A DNA stretch of 64,000 bases from Rutpela maculata (taxonomy: Eukaryota > Arthropoda > Insecta > Coleoptera > Cerambycidae): assembly GCA_936432065.2 (NCBI GenBank), contig OW386285.2, positions 411,324,547 through 411,388,546 on the forward strand, given 5' to 3'. Made by a program: the position numbers and the translations under genes. Position 1 is the stretch's first letter. Each line of letters begins with the position of its first letter. Below, piece by piece: positions 22,800 through 35,780 of this stretch. Under the pieces are notes generated by a model that was not told the DNA's origin, made no database searches, and saw only the letters and a program-made list of their open reading frames with translations.

Positions 22800-24292
22800 C
22801 AGAGTATAAAAAATGCAGGGGTAAACCCCCGCTAAATAATGAGGTAATTTAAGTATCCGACGCCATTTTTTAATTATATCTCAGTAAGTATAACAAATAT
22901 CAAAATTAGTAAATTTTACGAAAAAAGATTGCTTCGAGTAAATAATAAAAAAAAACACTGCGAGTTCGTCGCGGTGTAATAGAGGACGTGCGGAGCAGAA
23001 TATTCAGCCGATGTAATAGTTTATTTAATAATGATTGAATTAAAATAAAATAAAAATCATTTTTGACAGAAAGGTTTCAGTTTGCAATATATTTATTGCC
23101 TTACAGTTACCTCTGATTTATATTATTGGAAATTTATTGGAACTCATTTTGGATTCATAGACTTCTTAAAACCCATTACATGGGAAAATAAAATTCCTCG
23201 TAACAATAATTAGTTTATACATTTATTTATGAAATGAAAAAGTAAACATCTTTTACATGTGACGGCATAAAATAAGTAGGTAGGTACTTAATTTTTTTTT
23301 TAATTTCGCAATTTCACTATTTTTCAGTAATAGTTATAAATTAAAATATGCTGTAAAATACTCATTCAAACTTCAATACCATCGGACTTTTCGCTCATCA
23401 GTTATCATGCTTACAAAAACGTAACGGACGGACAGACCACTAAATAGACGCACATTTTGAGTTGCTCAGAATTCGAAGACAAATATAACGATATGACATT
23501 TTTTTCTCTCCGAGCAATATTTGCGTTTTTGTTTCTATAATAATAAAATATTTTCTTTCATATTCAGTTTTGCATTTTTTTTAATCGCGAACAAGAGCGA
23601 GAAGTAGGGCAAAATTGTCGGTCTCAATCACACCAACTCTCGCTCTCGGTGAGAGATTGAGAGCAAAAACTCTGGTTTCTTCCGAAACACTTTATTTCAA
23701 TATATATTCTAAATACTAGTTGGACATAAAACAATTTGGTTAGCTATTTAATTTAGGCTTTGATTAATTTTATTTTTGGAAAATGGATTATAAAATAAAA
23801 TAAGAAATAAAATGTAGGTGAAGGTTTTCCCTGCAGCAGTGAATCACTCCGTACATATCTAGAAAAAAAAAGAATCTCTCACGTTTACGTAATATATTTT
23901 ATTTTATTGTCGGTATAAGGTATATCATCTGATAAGGCAGCCAGCCGCATTATTTTTAGTTTAGATAAGCAAGTGTACCGTGTACATTTCATTTTATTAC
24001 AACATATTCTATTTGTTTCATATTCTTTTTAATGTAGAAATGTTAGTAAGTACTATTGTAAATTATACTTCTGTTTCGCCAAGTCAGCTAGAATCTAAGT
24101 AACCTTACTCAAGGGTGAATCTACAGGGACTATATCCCCTTCCCCACGGCACAATAATAATAATACTCCAATACTAAGGTCTCTAAAGAAAAGATGTTAA
24201 AAATGAGTTTATCACCCTCTATACTATGCGAGTAGCAATACTATCACAATACAAGATATGCCCGGATCAGTTTTGGACTTTACTCCTGAGCT
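22800..24292. other. AT-rich stretch without recognised genes
   Basis: No paired repeats or exons found. GAGAGCGAGAGTTGG-like short mirrored words near 23590-23670 form a weak hairpin. Confidence 0.4.
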
Positions 24293-24293
24293 A

Positions 24294-25373
24294 AAAAGGG
24301 TATAGCCGGATAAGTAGGGTGAAACGGCCCCCGGCCCTATCTTCATTGAGAGAAGGAATATAGTTAACAATAAGTGAAGGGAACAATTTTGCAAAATATT
24401 AACGCAAAAGGGTGGCGCGTTTCACGGGGTGACGAGGGGGATGAAATCCAAAGGACCAATTTTTTGTGCCAAAACGCAGCAACCGAAAATTTTGGAACAA
24501 ATAGATGACGAGGTGTTGGAGCTAAAAATGAATATTTTTCCCATGATCAGCTATCCCGAAAACGGGGATACGCATTTGAACCGAATCATTTGAAAAAAAA
24601 AATGATTTTCCACCCCTCGTCTCGGGAGGGTTTAACCAACCCCCTAGGCCTGCTGTCTGGATTCCACTTACTCTATAACCCCCTTCCATTTTATTTCAAG
24701 TATAACCCGTCGATAAATCACTCCCCAGACCCGTTTATATATGAAAACATAAAGGGATCTATAGCGGGGGTGGGGTGGTCGTTTCAGGGGGTTGCGGCGG
24801 TCAAAGACTTCTCCCACCACTTCTATCATGTTCAGCACCCTCGAAAACGGGAGGGAAAGGTAATCTCGTCTTTGCACGAAATATTGACTCTTTCTGCCTT
24901 CATTACGCATAGACTACTAGTCTTGAAAGACCACGAACGTGATTTTTTTTTCACTATGACGTAATGTCCCGACCGCGCTGCGAAAAAATATGTTATATGG
25001 GGGTGAAAGTAGACGCTACAAAAAAATTTTGAATATGGTGCAACGAGAGGAAGTTACCCTTAAAAATATTTGAAAAGTATACCGATGCCTTCTCGCCCTT
25101 AGTTCTTTCCCAAATTGACCGACAATTTTTTCTGAGAATCCTCTCCAATACTTGTCCAACATATATTTTTTCCAAAATTTTCGGTTGCTGCGTTTTGGCA
25201 CAAAAAATTGGTCCTTTGGATTTCATCCCCCTCGTCACCCCGTGAAACGCGCCACCCTTTTGCGTTAATATATTGCAAAATTGTTCCCTTCACTTATTGC
25301 TAACTATATTCCTTCTCTCAATGAAGATGGGGCCGGGGGCCGTTTCACCCTACTTATCCGGGCTATGCCCTTT
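24294..25373. mobile_element. Long-TIR non-autonomous element (~1.08 kb)
   Basis: Inverted ends of about 210 bp (24294-24505 and 25172-25373) start AAAGGGTATAGCCGGATAAG and its inverse. Mirrored words include GTGAAACGGCCCCCGGCCC, GGTGGCGCGTTTCACGGGGT and ACGCAGCAACCGAAAATTTT. The middle is GC-richer and has a 124-codon frame (24590-24964) with no family resemblance. Target duplication unclear. Confidence 0.82.
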
Positions 25374-25856
25374 AGAGTTAGAAGTGAGAAGACTCAAAAC
25401 TTATCTCCGAAATAATATGGGTGAGGTAAAGGTTGAATGGCTTAGCACTCCAAGATTTCTAGACTATAAGGTTGCCAATTAACTCATCTAACCAAAAAAT
25501 ATCATTAGCCAATGAGCAGCTGGTGTGAAATCACACCAGAAGTAGAGTCGGATCCAAAATATTGTAAGAATTTGTGTAATGTGAATTAAGCAAAGAACCC
25601 GTAGCTGGAACGGGTTCGCAATGGTCTGCCTGAGGTCGGGAGTAATTGTCCTCGCATTTTGAATCATTGTTTTGCACGGTGGTAATCAGGATAGGTTGTA
25701 GAATGTAACACTACAGATCATAGGATACTTCAGACCATATTTCGGGCCAGTACGGACCGTCCTTCTAGAGTGAGTAACTGCGTCGCTACTAAACGTTAGA
25801 TGAACAAAGATAGATCGCCGCACTCACGTCTCGCCTAAAAGTAGAATATGAGGGAA
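25374..25856. other. Unannotated stretch
   Basis: No gene or repeat pair recognised. It separates the long-TIR element from the hairpin. Confidence 0.35.
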
Positions 25857-26063
25857 CCTCTGCAGACGATCCAACCAACCGACCGACCTTCTCGTTACAC
25901 TTTGAAGATTGCCATGCGAAGTCATAAAACTGCTGGAGCCAACATTGTCAGCACGCTTTGAAGACGCTCGAATTCCAGCAGACCAGCTCATTTTTACGAG
26001 TTGTCTTGGCAATTTTCAAAGTGTACTGAGAAGGTTGGTTAGTTGGGTCGTCTGTAGACCTCT
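25857..26063. repeat. Hairpin-forming inverted repeat (~90 bp arms)
   Basis: Left AACCTCTGCAGACGATCCAA ... AAACTGCTGGA is mirrored by TCCAGCAGACC ... TTGGGTCGTCTGTAGACCT. The inner text ACACTTTGAAGATTGCCA pairs with TGGCAATTTTCAAAGTGT. The loop is about 27-30 bp. Confidence 0.75.
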
Positions 26064-26891
26064 TTATTTAGCACTCGCCAATATAAATTCGTTATGGGAA
26101 ATTGATGTTTATGAAGTGGATAAAACTTTTTTGCAAAAAGAAGCCAGCCGGTGTCTAGAAATGTCAAACTGGGCGTAAATATTTTTTCATGTTTTACCGT
26201 GTGGCTCCGTCACATCCGTCATACAGGGCCATCGTCAGAGGCGTGCAAACTGTGTTGTTTTAAACAAACTATACTTTATTATGAATTTAGAGCATTAAGG
26301 TTTTTTATAAGGCACGTAAAAATGTGCAAAAAAGCGAAATTGTAACAATCACAATCAGTGTGTTCAGATTTTAATAAACTATACATAAATTAGGTGATAT
26401 ATCAATTTTACTTTAAATCTTTTTGTTTATTGAGAATATTAGGAACGAAGGAAAGTGGCAGTCGGGAGTTGCCGACTGCAAATACATATTTGAACAATAA
26501 AATATGCAGATTGTAGTTAATTCAATGGCACCACGTTTACGTAAATTGTGACGTATCAGAACAAAATTACTGCAATTTCCACTAGTTATTATTTTATATA
26601 TTAATTATGGATATCAATTCATTTTATAAAATAATTTAAAGATTCTATTTCATTCCTTACAATTCTATAAACAAACATGATTAACACAATCGAAGGCTTT
26701 CGAAATTGTTATTCGACAATTGGGTGTTTTCACTGTATGCAAATTTGCTTTTTTGATATTATTAAAATGAAGTACCATACATTAAAGCACTTACCAATAT
26801 TTAAACACCATTCTTTCATCTATCAATTTAAAATTTCAACAAATAAATAACAAAACTGAATAACTGAACGGGTATTATACAAAACGGGCTG
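26064..26891. other. Unannotated AT-rich stretch
   Basis: No exon seen. A small stem-loop GCAGTCGG-GAGTTG-CCGACTGC lies at 26459-26480. Confidence 0.35.
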
Positions 26892-27293
26892 TGACGTCAT
26901 CGGTTGCATTAATATAACCAACATAACCTCAACTTTTAGGTTTTTTAAGTTTATTGTCATTTTTAATGATTGTATCCGCACTTCTCATTTGAAACCAGTA
27001 TGGCTCCAAGCAAACATTTAAAAATTGACGCAAATGATGACTCAATATTGTTGATTACTAAAAATGGGCTGTTAATTACAGGTTGGATTTCCAACCTACA
27101 AAAATCACCTTATTTGATTGGGAGAAGATATTTAAAACTTTATGAACATTACATTGAACAAGATTTTAGTTGAAAGTACGAGAACCAAGCGGAAATTTTC
27201 ATAATAGTGACATATTACTCAGAAATTTTTAAAAGATATGTATTTTTGAGGTTAGGTGTTTACCATCGATATGACCGATGACGTCAACAATAT
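26892..27293. mobile_element. Possible small element with TGACGTCATCGGT ends and a short ORF
   Basis: TGACGTCATCGGT at 26892 is mirrored by ACCGATGACGTCA ending near 27290, and AACCTCAA / TTGAGGTT are mirrored inside. Between them an ATG at 27000 opens a 57-codon frame (MAPSKHLKIDANDDSILLIT... IEQDFS) ending at 27173. The peptide matches nothing I know. It could be a transposase first exon or chance. Confidence 0.4.
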
Positions 27294-28490
27294 AGCTTAG
27301 TGTTTTGGGCGGTAAAATTTTAATTCAGATTTAAAAATACTTTTCTTTGGATATTATTCAAGTGGTTGTGGAAATATTCTAATGTTTTTGCAATTAGTTC
27401 TTTTTCCTTCGCTTATATCTATATACAGGGTGTCCCGTAATGACGTGCAAAAAATTTAACTACCAATTCCTTATCGAAAATGAAGATGGGTTCTTCATGT
27501 AAAATTTTAAAGACTGTCTTTAATTTCCTTTTGAATAACTGTCATTAAATCTAATAATTATTTTTCTATCTTCGAGGTATGACAATAGCCATTGTAATAC
27601 TATCCCACTAATTTCATATTTTTTTAGTTTCAATACAAGTAGATCGTTATTATAACAATATAAATAACATAAAATAAGTTATGTTGTAAACGTACTTACT
27701 TAAATCCATTTTCTGACGCTGTATCTCTTCAAACATTAGACTTGCAATAAAAATTTATATACAAAAAATTTAGGAAATTGTGTCCTCTTCAATTTTATCT
27801 TCAACATTTTTCTCGTAAGATCGAGGGTTGCCGAATTATTTTGAAAAAACAATTCAAGATGGCGGCTCGCGCCTCCCCCCCAAGGTCGAAACTTGTATTT
27901 TTTATCAAAACCTCGACTTAAACAACATACGTCAAAATCATTACTACTCCACCTTTTGCAGGGCAAAATCCCCCACTGATTGGACTATTTTTTTTACTTT
28001 GACATTTTTTGGAGTAAATGGGGAATATTTCTGAAAATCAGCACATACATACAATATTTTTTCGCTACTTATGAATTTGAAAACTAACAAATTAAAACCA
28101 ATGCGAAGTACAATAAAAAGACTTAATAGCGCTTTTTTTGCAAGTTAACAATTAGTTTTATAAAAATATCAGTCATGGACTTCAGCCAACCATTTTTTTA
28201 TTTATATTTTTGATAAATGAACAATTTTATAGCAATGGCTGAAATAACAAAATAATATGGGAGCGTTTTTTTTTTACAAATTTGAATTTCATTTATTTAA
28301 AAAATCTGCGGCAGCCAAGCTCGGTAGCTGCACTAATCGATCTGTTATCATTCCATATTATTGTTAATAACAATGAAATCATATACCCGTATTGCCACCA
28401 GCTCCCTAGGACAAGTAAAAAATTTATCGGTCTTATAGTCAAAACCCGTAGGGTTATTTATTAAATGTAATATATTAATAAATAAATAAT
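27294..28490. other. AT-rich stretch with one transposon end
   Basis: ACAGGGTGTCCCGTAATGACG at ~27425 is a typical mariner-class terminus without a visible partner. AAGATGGCGGCTCGCGCC near 27847 also has a related word near 59870. No gene. Confidence 0.4.
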
Positions 28491-28510
28491 AGCCAAAACA
28501 AATTATGGAA

Positions 28511-30598
28511 GAGGTCCCTCTAGAGACGCCTATTAGATAACGTTCCTTTTAAATCGGAAGAAAAACCGGTAATAAGCTGGCCCAAATAGGTCAAAAGTAC
28601 ATTCGTTGTAAAGTGAAAAATTGGGCATACGGTGGTAGTGTCCGAATAGCAACAATTAAGTGATAAGTGCTAATATTTAACTAATACGAGTGATTCAATC
28701 TTTCAGTGCAGCGTAAAAAAGTGAAAACAGTCGACAAATATCGAGTAGGTACCCGACCCGAAGGAAGGAAAGGCCATAAATCAATCAAGATAAGTCCACT
28801 TTACCCTTAAAATATTTATGTCTTAAAGTACTCTAGACAACTTAAAGAATTTCATAAACACACCTGAAATGCAATAAATTAGAAATAAGTTAATAAACAA
28901 TTCTCTTCCAGCAAATATTACCAGGGGCGTACCATTAGAGTAACAGTACACCGCGCCAAATTAAATCAATTCAAAAATAATAAAAACTTGGATAAAATTG
29001 TTGCCCATTATTATTAGCTTGGTTTCACTGCCATTAAAATTTAAAAAATCTCATGCATGCTATAAGAACATACTGACTGTCTACACTTCACATCTGGTAC
29101 GGCTCTGGTAAGGTTAAGGAATTTTATTAAAAACGTTTAGGTCCGTAAGAATACGCAAAAAGTAAGCAAGAAATAATAACTCTGCAGAGAACACAAAAAT
29201 AATATATCCACTACAAAACGTAACAACGAAGACACATCAGCTACTGGTACAAAAATCGAGCACTAAGCCATCAGTTAGAAGGAGAAAACATAACAACCCC
29301 GGCACACGCCAACACTATGGAAAGACCCGTAGAGGAGTTGCATAGGTAACCAGACGAGAGAGCTCCATCGAAATAAGGACGGAAAATATAAACGAAAACA
29401 TAGCCACGGCAATCATACAAAATGATCAAGATCATTGATCATTGATTAATCAGAACAAGACAGCAGGAAGGGTATTCATGCAACTGACTCAAGAAACCAG
29501 AAGAAACGAAAAAAGAAAAAAATGGGGAAACCGGGTTACACGTGGAAAACAACAACTAAGAGGATCATGAACGAACTGAGAAGCGACGAAACATACTGGA
29601 AAAGAAAGCGAGTGGAAAAAATGAACCCCACAAAGAAATCGCAGCGATATACCCTACCAGAACCAGAAACCGAGGCATCAGAATCTCAGAAGGAGAAGAA
29701 GAAAATTTGTAGAAACAGAAACACAAAAAGAGGAGCATAAACATTAAATAACGAACACAATGCGGCAACACATTGGACTTGTCATCTTGCTGTCGAGGCG
29801 ACAAGACCTGCTATGTATTGCTCTGTCACCAATGGATACCCATAAAAGTTTATAAAAGTTAAATAGTGACAACGTGTAAAAAATATAGTTAAAAAAAGTA
29901 TAAGTGTTTGTAAACTAATACATATCTCGGAACATTTTCAGTAATTGATAAGAAATATTAGATAGTGTTTAATTAGGTATACAAACCAAAACTTTACACA
30001 GTGCTTCCCCTCTAACGCAGTAAATAATGGTATATATAGTGCAGTGAAATCGTGCCAGGCGGCAAAGAGGAGAAGGAAATCAGTAATAACCGAAGAGAGG
30101 ACTGTCTATATGGAGCACTAAGCCATCAATTAGAAAAAGAAAACCGGCACACACTAACGCTATGAAAAATCAAGAAAAATGTCCATTATACTATTAGGAG
30201 ACTTCAATGCACATATACTCCACACATGGCCTAACGAAAATGGAAACGCGCTGAAAAACCTAGCACACATGTTTGACTTAACAATAAGAAATACATGGAG
30301 CAAAAGTCAAACCTGCATTGACACCTGGAGTAATAGAAGCTCAATCACACAAATAGACCATACCCTGGTAAGCAGAGAGATACGGGCAAGGATCAAGAAG
30401 GTTAAAGCAAAAAGGACAGCAGAAGAAAGCCTAACACTGAACAGCAGCAAACTAAAAATAGGGAGATCATGTTACACGTGGAAAACAACAATCGAGAGGA
30501 TAAAACCAACCCAGCGTGGACGTAGCAGGCCCAGCTGTATAACCCTGGGAGTGGCAGCAATGCCTACCGCACGCTGGTAAATCAATCAATCAATCAAC
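28511..30598 (+). mobile_element. LINE relic with perfect 20-bp target duplication
   Basis: The 20-mer AGCCAAAACAAATTATGGAA occurs at 28491-28510 and again at 30599-30618, exactly bracketing the insert. The 3' end is an (ATCA)n tail (AATCAATCAATCAATCAAC), as expected for target-primed reverse transcription. The insert has an endonuclease-like fragment near its 3' end but no reverse transcriptase, so it is internally deleted. A ~300-400 bp segment is present twice (GAGCACTAAGCCATCA at ~29259 and ~30114; GTTACACGTGGAAAACAACA at ~29534 and ~30472). Confidence 0.88.
30179..30580 (+). pseudogene. LINE apurinic-type endonuclease fragment
   Basis: The frame reads IILLGDFNAHI, NENGNALKNL, MFDLTIRNTW and TQIDHTLVSREIRARI. 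GDFN and IDH are signature blocks of the exonuclease/endonuclease/phosphatase fold found at the N-terminus of LINE ORF2; RTE-clade proteins have this same block order. The final S-D-H block is absent and the frame runs into the element tail, so the domain is incomplete. No reverse transcriptase follows. Confidence 0.7.
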
Positions 30599-30649
30599 AG
30601 CCAAAACAAATTATGGAATTTGCGAAGCTTATAAAGCACAAAAGTATAG

Positions 30650-31480
30650 GAAAAGGCCTTTCAGTCAAATTTTTTGAAATTTTGGGTGAAAATTCTCCTG
30701 GTTATACTGAACAAAAGTTCTCATAGGAACAATGCTCAAAATTCAACAGTTCGGCCGCCAGTGGCCTTTGAAATCTAAAAATATAAAGCTCTTATAATTA
30801 TAGTCTATTGACCCCAAAATTTCTGTGACTGGACCGCAAGATATCTACTCCTCCATTTGCGAGGGCGGGGAAGACGATGATGACAATATTTCCGACCTAC
30901 CCTTCATTCACTACCCTTAAACCGGAAAACCCACCTCTTTTTGGCTGCTAGGGTTGAGAGGCTTGTCCGATCAGGCTTTTTTGTCAACTCGAATAAAATA
31001 ATAGCCTGAATTCGACACTTGCTATGCAACTCTCGAACATACAAAAACAGACAGTTGATTCTTATGTAAAAACACCTTACAAAACATATTTTTGAGGTCG
31101 CGACTTGTTTTGGAATTGCGAAATTGGAAAAAATTGAACTTTTTCATGATTTTTACGGAAATCATTTTCGCATTTTTAATATTCCTACTTCTCTATATCT
31201 GTTATTCGTTGCCACACAAAATTGATATTTTATTACTGCAATACTCAAACCTTTCGCTTTCCAACGGTGTATGCAAAAACAATATATGTTTTGATACGAC
31301 TGAAAAATAAATAAGTATTAATGAAAGAGTTACCACTTTTGTATACAGCGATAAAGTGTGGATCGAGGTAACTTTTTTATTTTTCAAAATAACTGCATAC
31401 TGTAATCGAGTAAGCTGTAGCTATTGAAATGAGAAAGTTTTTTTATTTGGAGCGTTTTTTCATAAAATGTATATTAAGTA
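30650..31480 (+). repeat. Dispersed repeat Y copy 1
   Basis: Words such as ACTGGCGGCC-type AGTGGCCTTTGAAATCTAAA, CTGGACCGCAAGATATCTAC, CATTCACTACCC and GGTCGCGACTTG recur inverted at ~43620-44155 and ~40140-41065. It is spread over more than 800 bp. No coding sequence recognised; superfamily unknown. Confidence 0.65.
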
Positions 31481-31989
31481 AGAAAAAGGCCGTGGAACTT
31501 GAATCATACGCGCGGCGCTCTGGCTCGCAATCCCTAACCGTATCGGGCAACACATAGTTTTCATTTTCACGTTCTATGTAAGTAAGGAGTGTTATAGTTC
31601 ACTCCCGTTACTTTTTTTGCATTATTGTAAACATTGCTGTTTAAAAAAAATACATAATATTCTCAATATTTTCAAGTGGTTTATGATTCACAGTATTGGT
31701 ATAACATGAAGAGATCGGGTGAGAAATTCTTAATGTAAACATGTGCACATTAATAAATATAATTTTTAGTGGTCAACACTGACTTTGATCAGTGTATTGT
31801 GTATCAGGCAGGAACTTCAGAAACTATTTAAAATGTTACAGAAGAAAACTATACAAAACTATTACACTCAGCGTCATTTAAATCGGACAATATATCCGAC
31901 CCATAGCCATATTGAGCGTATTTTCTAAAATTTTTTAAAAAATTATTAGTAAACGTATACTAATATTCACTGACAAATATAATATTGTA
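31481..31989. other. Unannotated stretch left of the nested LINE
   Basis: No gene, paired end or recognised repeat seen. Confidence 0.35.
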
Positions 31990-32198
31990 ACATCTGCGCA
32001 ATATGGCTTTAGGTCAAAGAAATCAACCGAATCTGCTTGCATTGATAGTCTAGATTTTATTTACAAGGAAATTGACCGGGGCAATTTTGTTGTAGGTCTA
32101 TTTTTCGACTTAAGTATTGCATTCGATAGTGTAGACCCCACTCTGCTTCTCCGAGCTATTGAGGAAGCTGGTATAAGAGGAAATATTTCACGCCTGAT

Positions 32199-32938
32199 CA
32201 GGGGCGGACTAAAGGGGGGGCTTTAGGGGCCTAAGCCCAGGGCCCCGGATAGTAAAGGGGCCCCCGAACGCTGAAAACGGACTTAAAAATCAAATATATG
32301 ATTATGCCTATGCTCTATGATCTCATTGACGCTATAAATATTAAATCAGAGATGGATCTAGGAAACTTTCCATATTTGATAAAAGTTATGTAAATAATAT
32401 AATTGTATGCACTTATTTGGTATCAAAATTAAGCTTGCATCATCAGGAATCAGATTTCACCATAAAATAGGCTATCAATATACCCAATGAAAAGTTTTCC
32501 TTCTAACTTTCCATTGGGTATATTGATAGGCTATTTTATGGTGAAATCTGATTCGTGATGATGCAAGCTTCATTCTGATACTAAATAAGTGCATACAATA
32601 AGTGCATAAGTGCATACATGACTTTTACAAATATGGAAAGTTTCTTCTGTAATAAATATAAAAATATAACATTTTTTGCTCTTGTGTGCTTCCGCATCGC
32701 AATCCAATCTTTACACCACTATATGCATCTGAATTTGACCAGTCGCAACCAAGGCCCAGTGTAATGCAGCTACTCGCTACTATTATTATAGTTTTGTTCA
32801 GTATTTAGCCAAAACAAAGTGAAATGTGTCTTGCTGGTGCATGATCTGACCTGATCTCAAAAAAATGCTATCTTATGAGGTGGGAGGGCCCCAAAGCATT
32901 AATAGCCCAGGGTCCCACACCCGGTTAGTCCGCCCCTG
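32199..32938. mobile_element. hAT non-autonomous element inside the LINE (740 bp)
   Basis: Ends CAGGGGCGGACTAA and TTAGTCCGCCCCTG are perfect inverted partners bordered by the 8-bp duplication CGCCTGAT (32191-32198, 32939-32946), the hAT signature. Inside, ~32420-32600 is a separate ~85 bp-armed palindrome (GCTTGCATCATCA, ATAGGCTATCAATATACCCA and inverses). No transposase. Confidence 0.93.
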
Positions 32939-33969
32939 CGCCTGATCTTATCCTATGTTACTAATAGGAAAATTATAGTAAATACAAATGGCGTAAAGTC
33001 TGACCCCTACAACACCGATTTCGGAGTTGTGCAGGGATCAGTTATAGGCCCACTCTTGTTCCTGTTATTTGTTAATAACCTTCCCAAAAATATTACTTGG
33101 GGTAAAATTATAATGTTTGCCGACGACACAGCAATAGGGTCATTCCATGCCAAATCAACCAATAAAAATAAAATTTTGAAACTTGACTTCTCCGATTTTG
33201 ATAATTTTTGGTGAAAATGTTGTACCTGTCAACAACATGAAAATTTAAGTTTTTTGATTTTTTTTGATTATTGGTTCTTGAGTAATAAGTCTTTGAAAAT
33301 TGAAAGAAAGTCAGTAATTTTGGAAAATAGGGATTTTTAAATCACAATATCTCCAAAACTATAAGAGATATAAGGGTGGGACAAACATCAATTTATAGTG
33401 ATTAAGCAATATTTTTCTATTTGAAGTTAAAAAATGTTGTAACCTGAAATTTAAAGGTCGAGGTCAAGGTCACAAATATAAAAGTAATTTTTCTCAAAAA
33501 GTATATTTTTGAAAATTATTAAAAAAATTGTATTTGTCCCTGGTGGTTATATCTACCATTACATACAATTTCAAAGTGGGGCAACAACGGGAACATTGTA
33601 CAAAAAATATTAGGACAATGTGTACTTTCAAGACACTAATCGCAAAGTTTAGTATTTTATTTTGCAACCTATAATTTTGAATTTACATAATCAAAAGAGT
33701 TGTTATTATTAATCTTGGAAATAGGTTTGTGTAACCACCCCCACCCCCACGTTTTCCTGCCACAACCACTTTTGTCATACATGATAACATGATTGCGATA
33801 ATAAGCATAATTAAATACTAAATGGGTAATATAGAATGAAATATGTTGTACGCAAAAAAAACATTGATTGGTGGTACCCATGGGCGCAGCCAGGGGGGGC
33901 ATGGGGCCCAGCCCCCTCCCCCCAAGCCGTCTTCTATGAGCCAAAAAATAAAGAAGCAGTACAAAGCAG

Positions 33970-34824
33970 TATCTAAATTATTCCTTGAAATAAATATTTT
34001 GTAATTAATGCCAGATAATGCCATTTCAGCTTCACTAAACTTGTAGACCCTTCCAGTTTCAGTGACAGTATCCACTTTAAGTAGTATTGTTTTTGGGTTG
34101 ACATTTAAAACCTCAGGTTTATTTGGATACAGAAATGATCGGGAAGGGTCACTTGGATGTGGTGGTTGTCACCTCCTCAGTTTCGTCATTTTTACCTAGT
34201 ACCCACAAGGCAGGACCCAGGATTTTTTTTTGGGGGGGGGGGACTAACAAAAAATATTTGTAAATGTAAATATACACTTTTTTTTTAACAATTTCCATCA
34301 AAGGTTAGCTTTTGAATATGAAAAGTATATATTTTCTGGGGGGGGGGGGGTTCGAACCCTGCTGACCCCCCCTGGGTACAGCCTTGAGTACACATCCTAG
34401 CCACCAGAAATCATCATACATGGCAGTGACAAAGCCAGAAATTTCCTCAAATTCAATATTAGGTAAGCCATCTCCAAGGTTAAATTCAGTACTCTTACTG
34501 CTATTTAAATAGAGTTTTCCTCTCAAAACCATATCTTTCTTAGGTATGAAACAATGGTATTGTTGAATTCCAAGAACAGGTTTCACTTTGTCAAATCTGC
34601 TTTCAAGAGATAAAGTATAAAGTATTCTGCTGATGGTCATCATCTGTGCAATAAATAATATTAAAATTTTTTATGCTCTCAGTCACAAAGTTGTATAGCT
34701 GTCGAGGTGTTAAAATTTGATCAGAGTAAGATCGTTATAGACTTGCTTTCGCCGCAAGTCGTTTTACAGTTCCACCTAGTCCATCACATACATTTTTGCC
34801 ATGACTGGTAGCTAAATATGCCAT
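33970..34824 (-). pseudogene. C-terminal remnant of the Sola-like element's protein
   Basis: In order on the minus strand: ATSHGKNVCDGLGGTVKRLA (~34810-34750), ILTPRQLYNFVTESIKNF (~34720), NIEFEEISGFVTAMYDDFWW (~34460-34400), LGCVL, then after the MITE GKNDETEEV and a frameshift into PSRSFLYPNKPEVLNV and KVDTVTETGRVYKFSEAEM (~34150-34010). The HGK..CDG.GGTVKR block and the YD..WW.G block are shared by a large group of uncharacterised arthropod and cnidarian transposon proteins. An in-frame stop (ASL*RS), a frameshift and the insertion make it dead. No catalytic core is left. Confidence 0.75.
34206..34386. mobile_element. hAT MITE inside the Sola-like pseudogene (181 bp)
   Basis: Ends CAAGGCAGGACCCAGG and CCTGGGTACAGCCTTG are inverted with two mismatches. 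Bordering 8-mers AGTACCCA (34198-34205) and AGTACACA (34387-34394) differ at one base. Long G-runs lie just inside both ends. Removal rejoins the LGCVL-GKNDE reading frame. Confidence 0.82.
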
Positions 34825-35780
34825 TCTGCGTTTACGTTATAATAATCAGACGCGCGAAAACACATATTTAACATATTTTGTCGGTTCTTGTCCATTGCTC
34901 TATTGATAATATTAAGTAATATAATTTAATTTGATTTAAAATTTTCAAAACCTGATAAATATACACCTAATTATGCACTATCTGCGGCAAACGACGGGTC
35001 TAGGCTGGTCGCGCGCCAGGTCTGAGCGACGCGGTTAGGCGATATTTTATGCAGCGCATGTAACAACACTTTTATTATTTATTTACTTACTTATTTGTCG
35101 TCGCCCCACTTTCAATACTGGCACAGAGGTACAGGAAAGTTCAGTTAATATTACTTAATTTTTTGAGTTGAAAAAAAAAATTACTTTTTTAGATAATACC
35201 ATTTGAGTATTTATGATCTTAAGAGTGACATTGAGACAAAGAAATTATGTCAATTTTTTAAATAGAAATAAACTTTAGTCCATAAGCTACAAAACGAGTG
35301 CTTACACAAAAAATTTCTTCTTCAGCATCCTGAGATAATAATTATTAAAATACCCCCGTTGTAATAAAATGTGTTAATTTTTTATTCTTTTGAGTCCTAT
35401 AGAAAAAAAACTACTCGTCAGAAAAATTTGAAATTATGGATTTTTAATACATTCGAGGGGTTAAACATGTGTACCAAAATTCGTTAAAATCTGAGTGGTA
35501 AATTTTTTTTGCTTGGTTGATTTGATATGGAATGACCCAATATTGATATCTGCACCGAACCCTACTCACCTGCAGCACCAACTCAACACAGTCATGAACG
35601 ATTTTATTATGTGGCGCCAATGTAAAAAGCTTTTATTAAACACCCAAAAAACTGTAGGTATCAACTTTCATAATAGGCGCCCTCTAACTGCTATTAACAT
35701 CACTACTGGTAATATTATCATTCCCCTCTCTGACAGCGTTAAGTACTTGGGCACAACAATTGATTCAAACCTGTCTTGGA

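Larger units (their letters stand above)
33137..35538 (-). mobile_element. Sola-like DNA transposon inside the LINE (2.4 kb, relic)
   Basis: Ends GGGTCATTCCATGCCAAAT and, inverted, GGGTCATTCCATATCAAAT agree at 24 of 26 positions and are bordered by the 4-bp duplication AATA (33133-33136, 35539-35542). A 4-bp duplication with GGG termini fits the Sola group, as far as I recall its definition. A minus-strand transposase-type C-terminal remnant lies within, itself disrupted by a 181-bp MITE. Confidence 0.78.

Noticed and set aside
24590..24964. 124-codon frame in the middle of the long-TIR element
   Set aside because: No motif, no codon bias signal, and another long frame overlaps it on the opposite strand; too short for a transposase.
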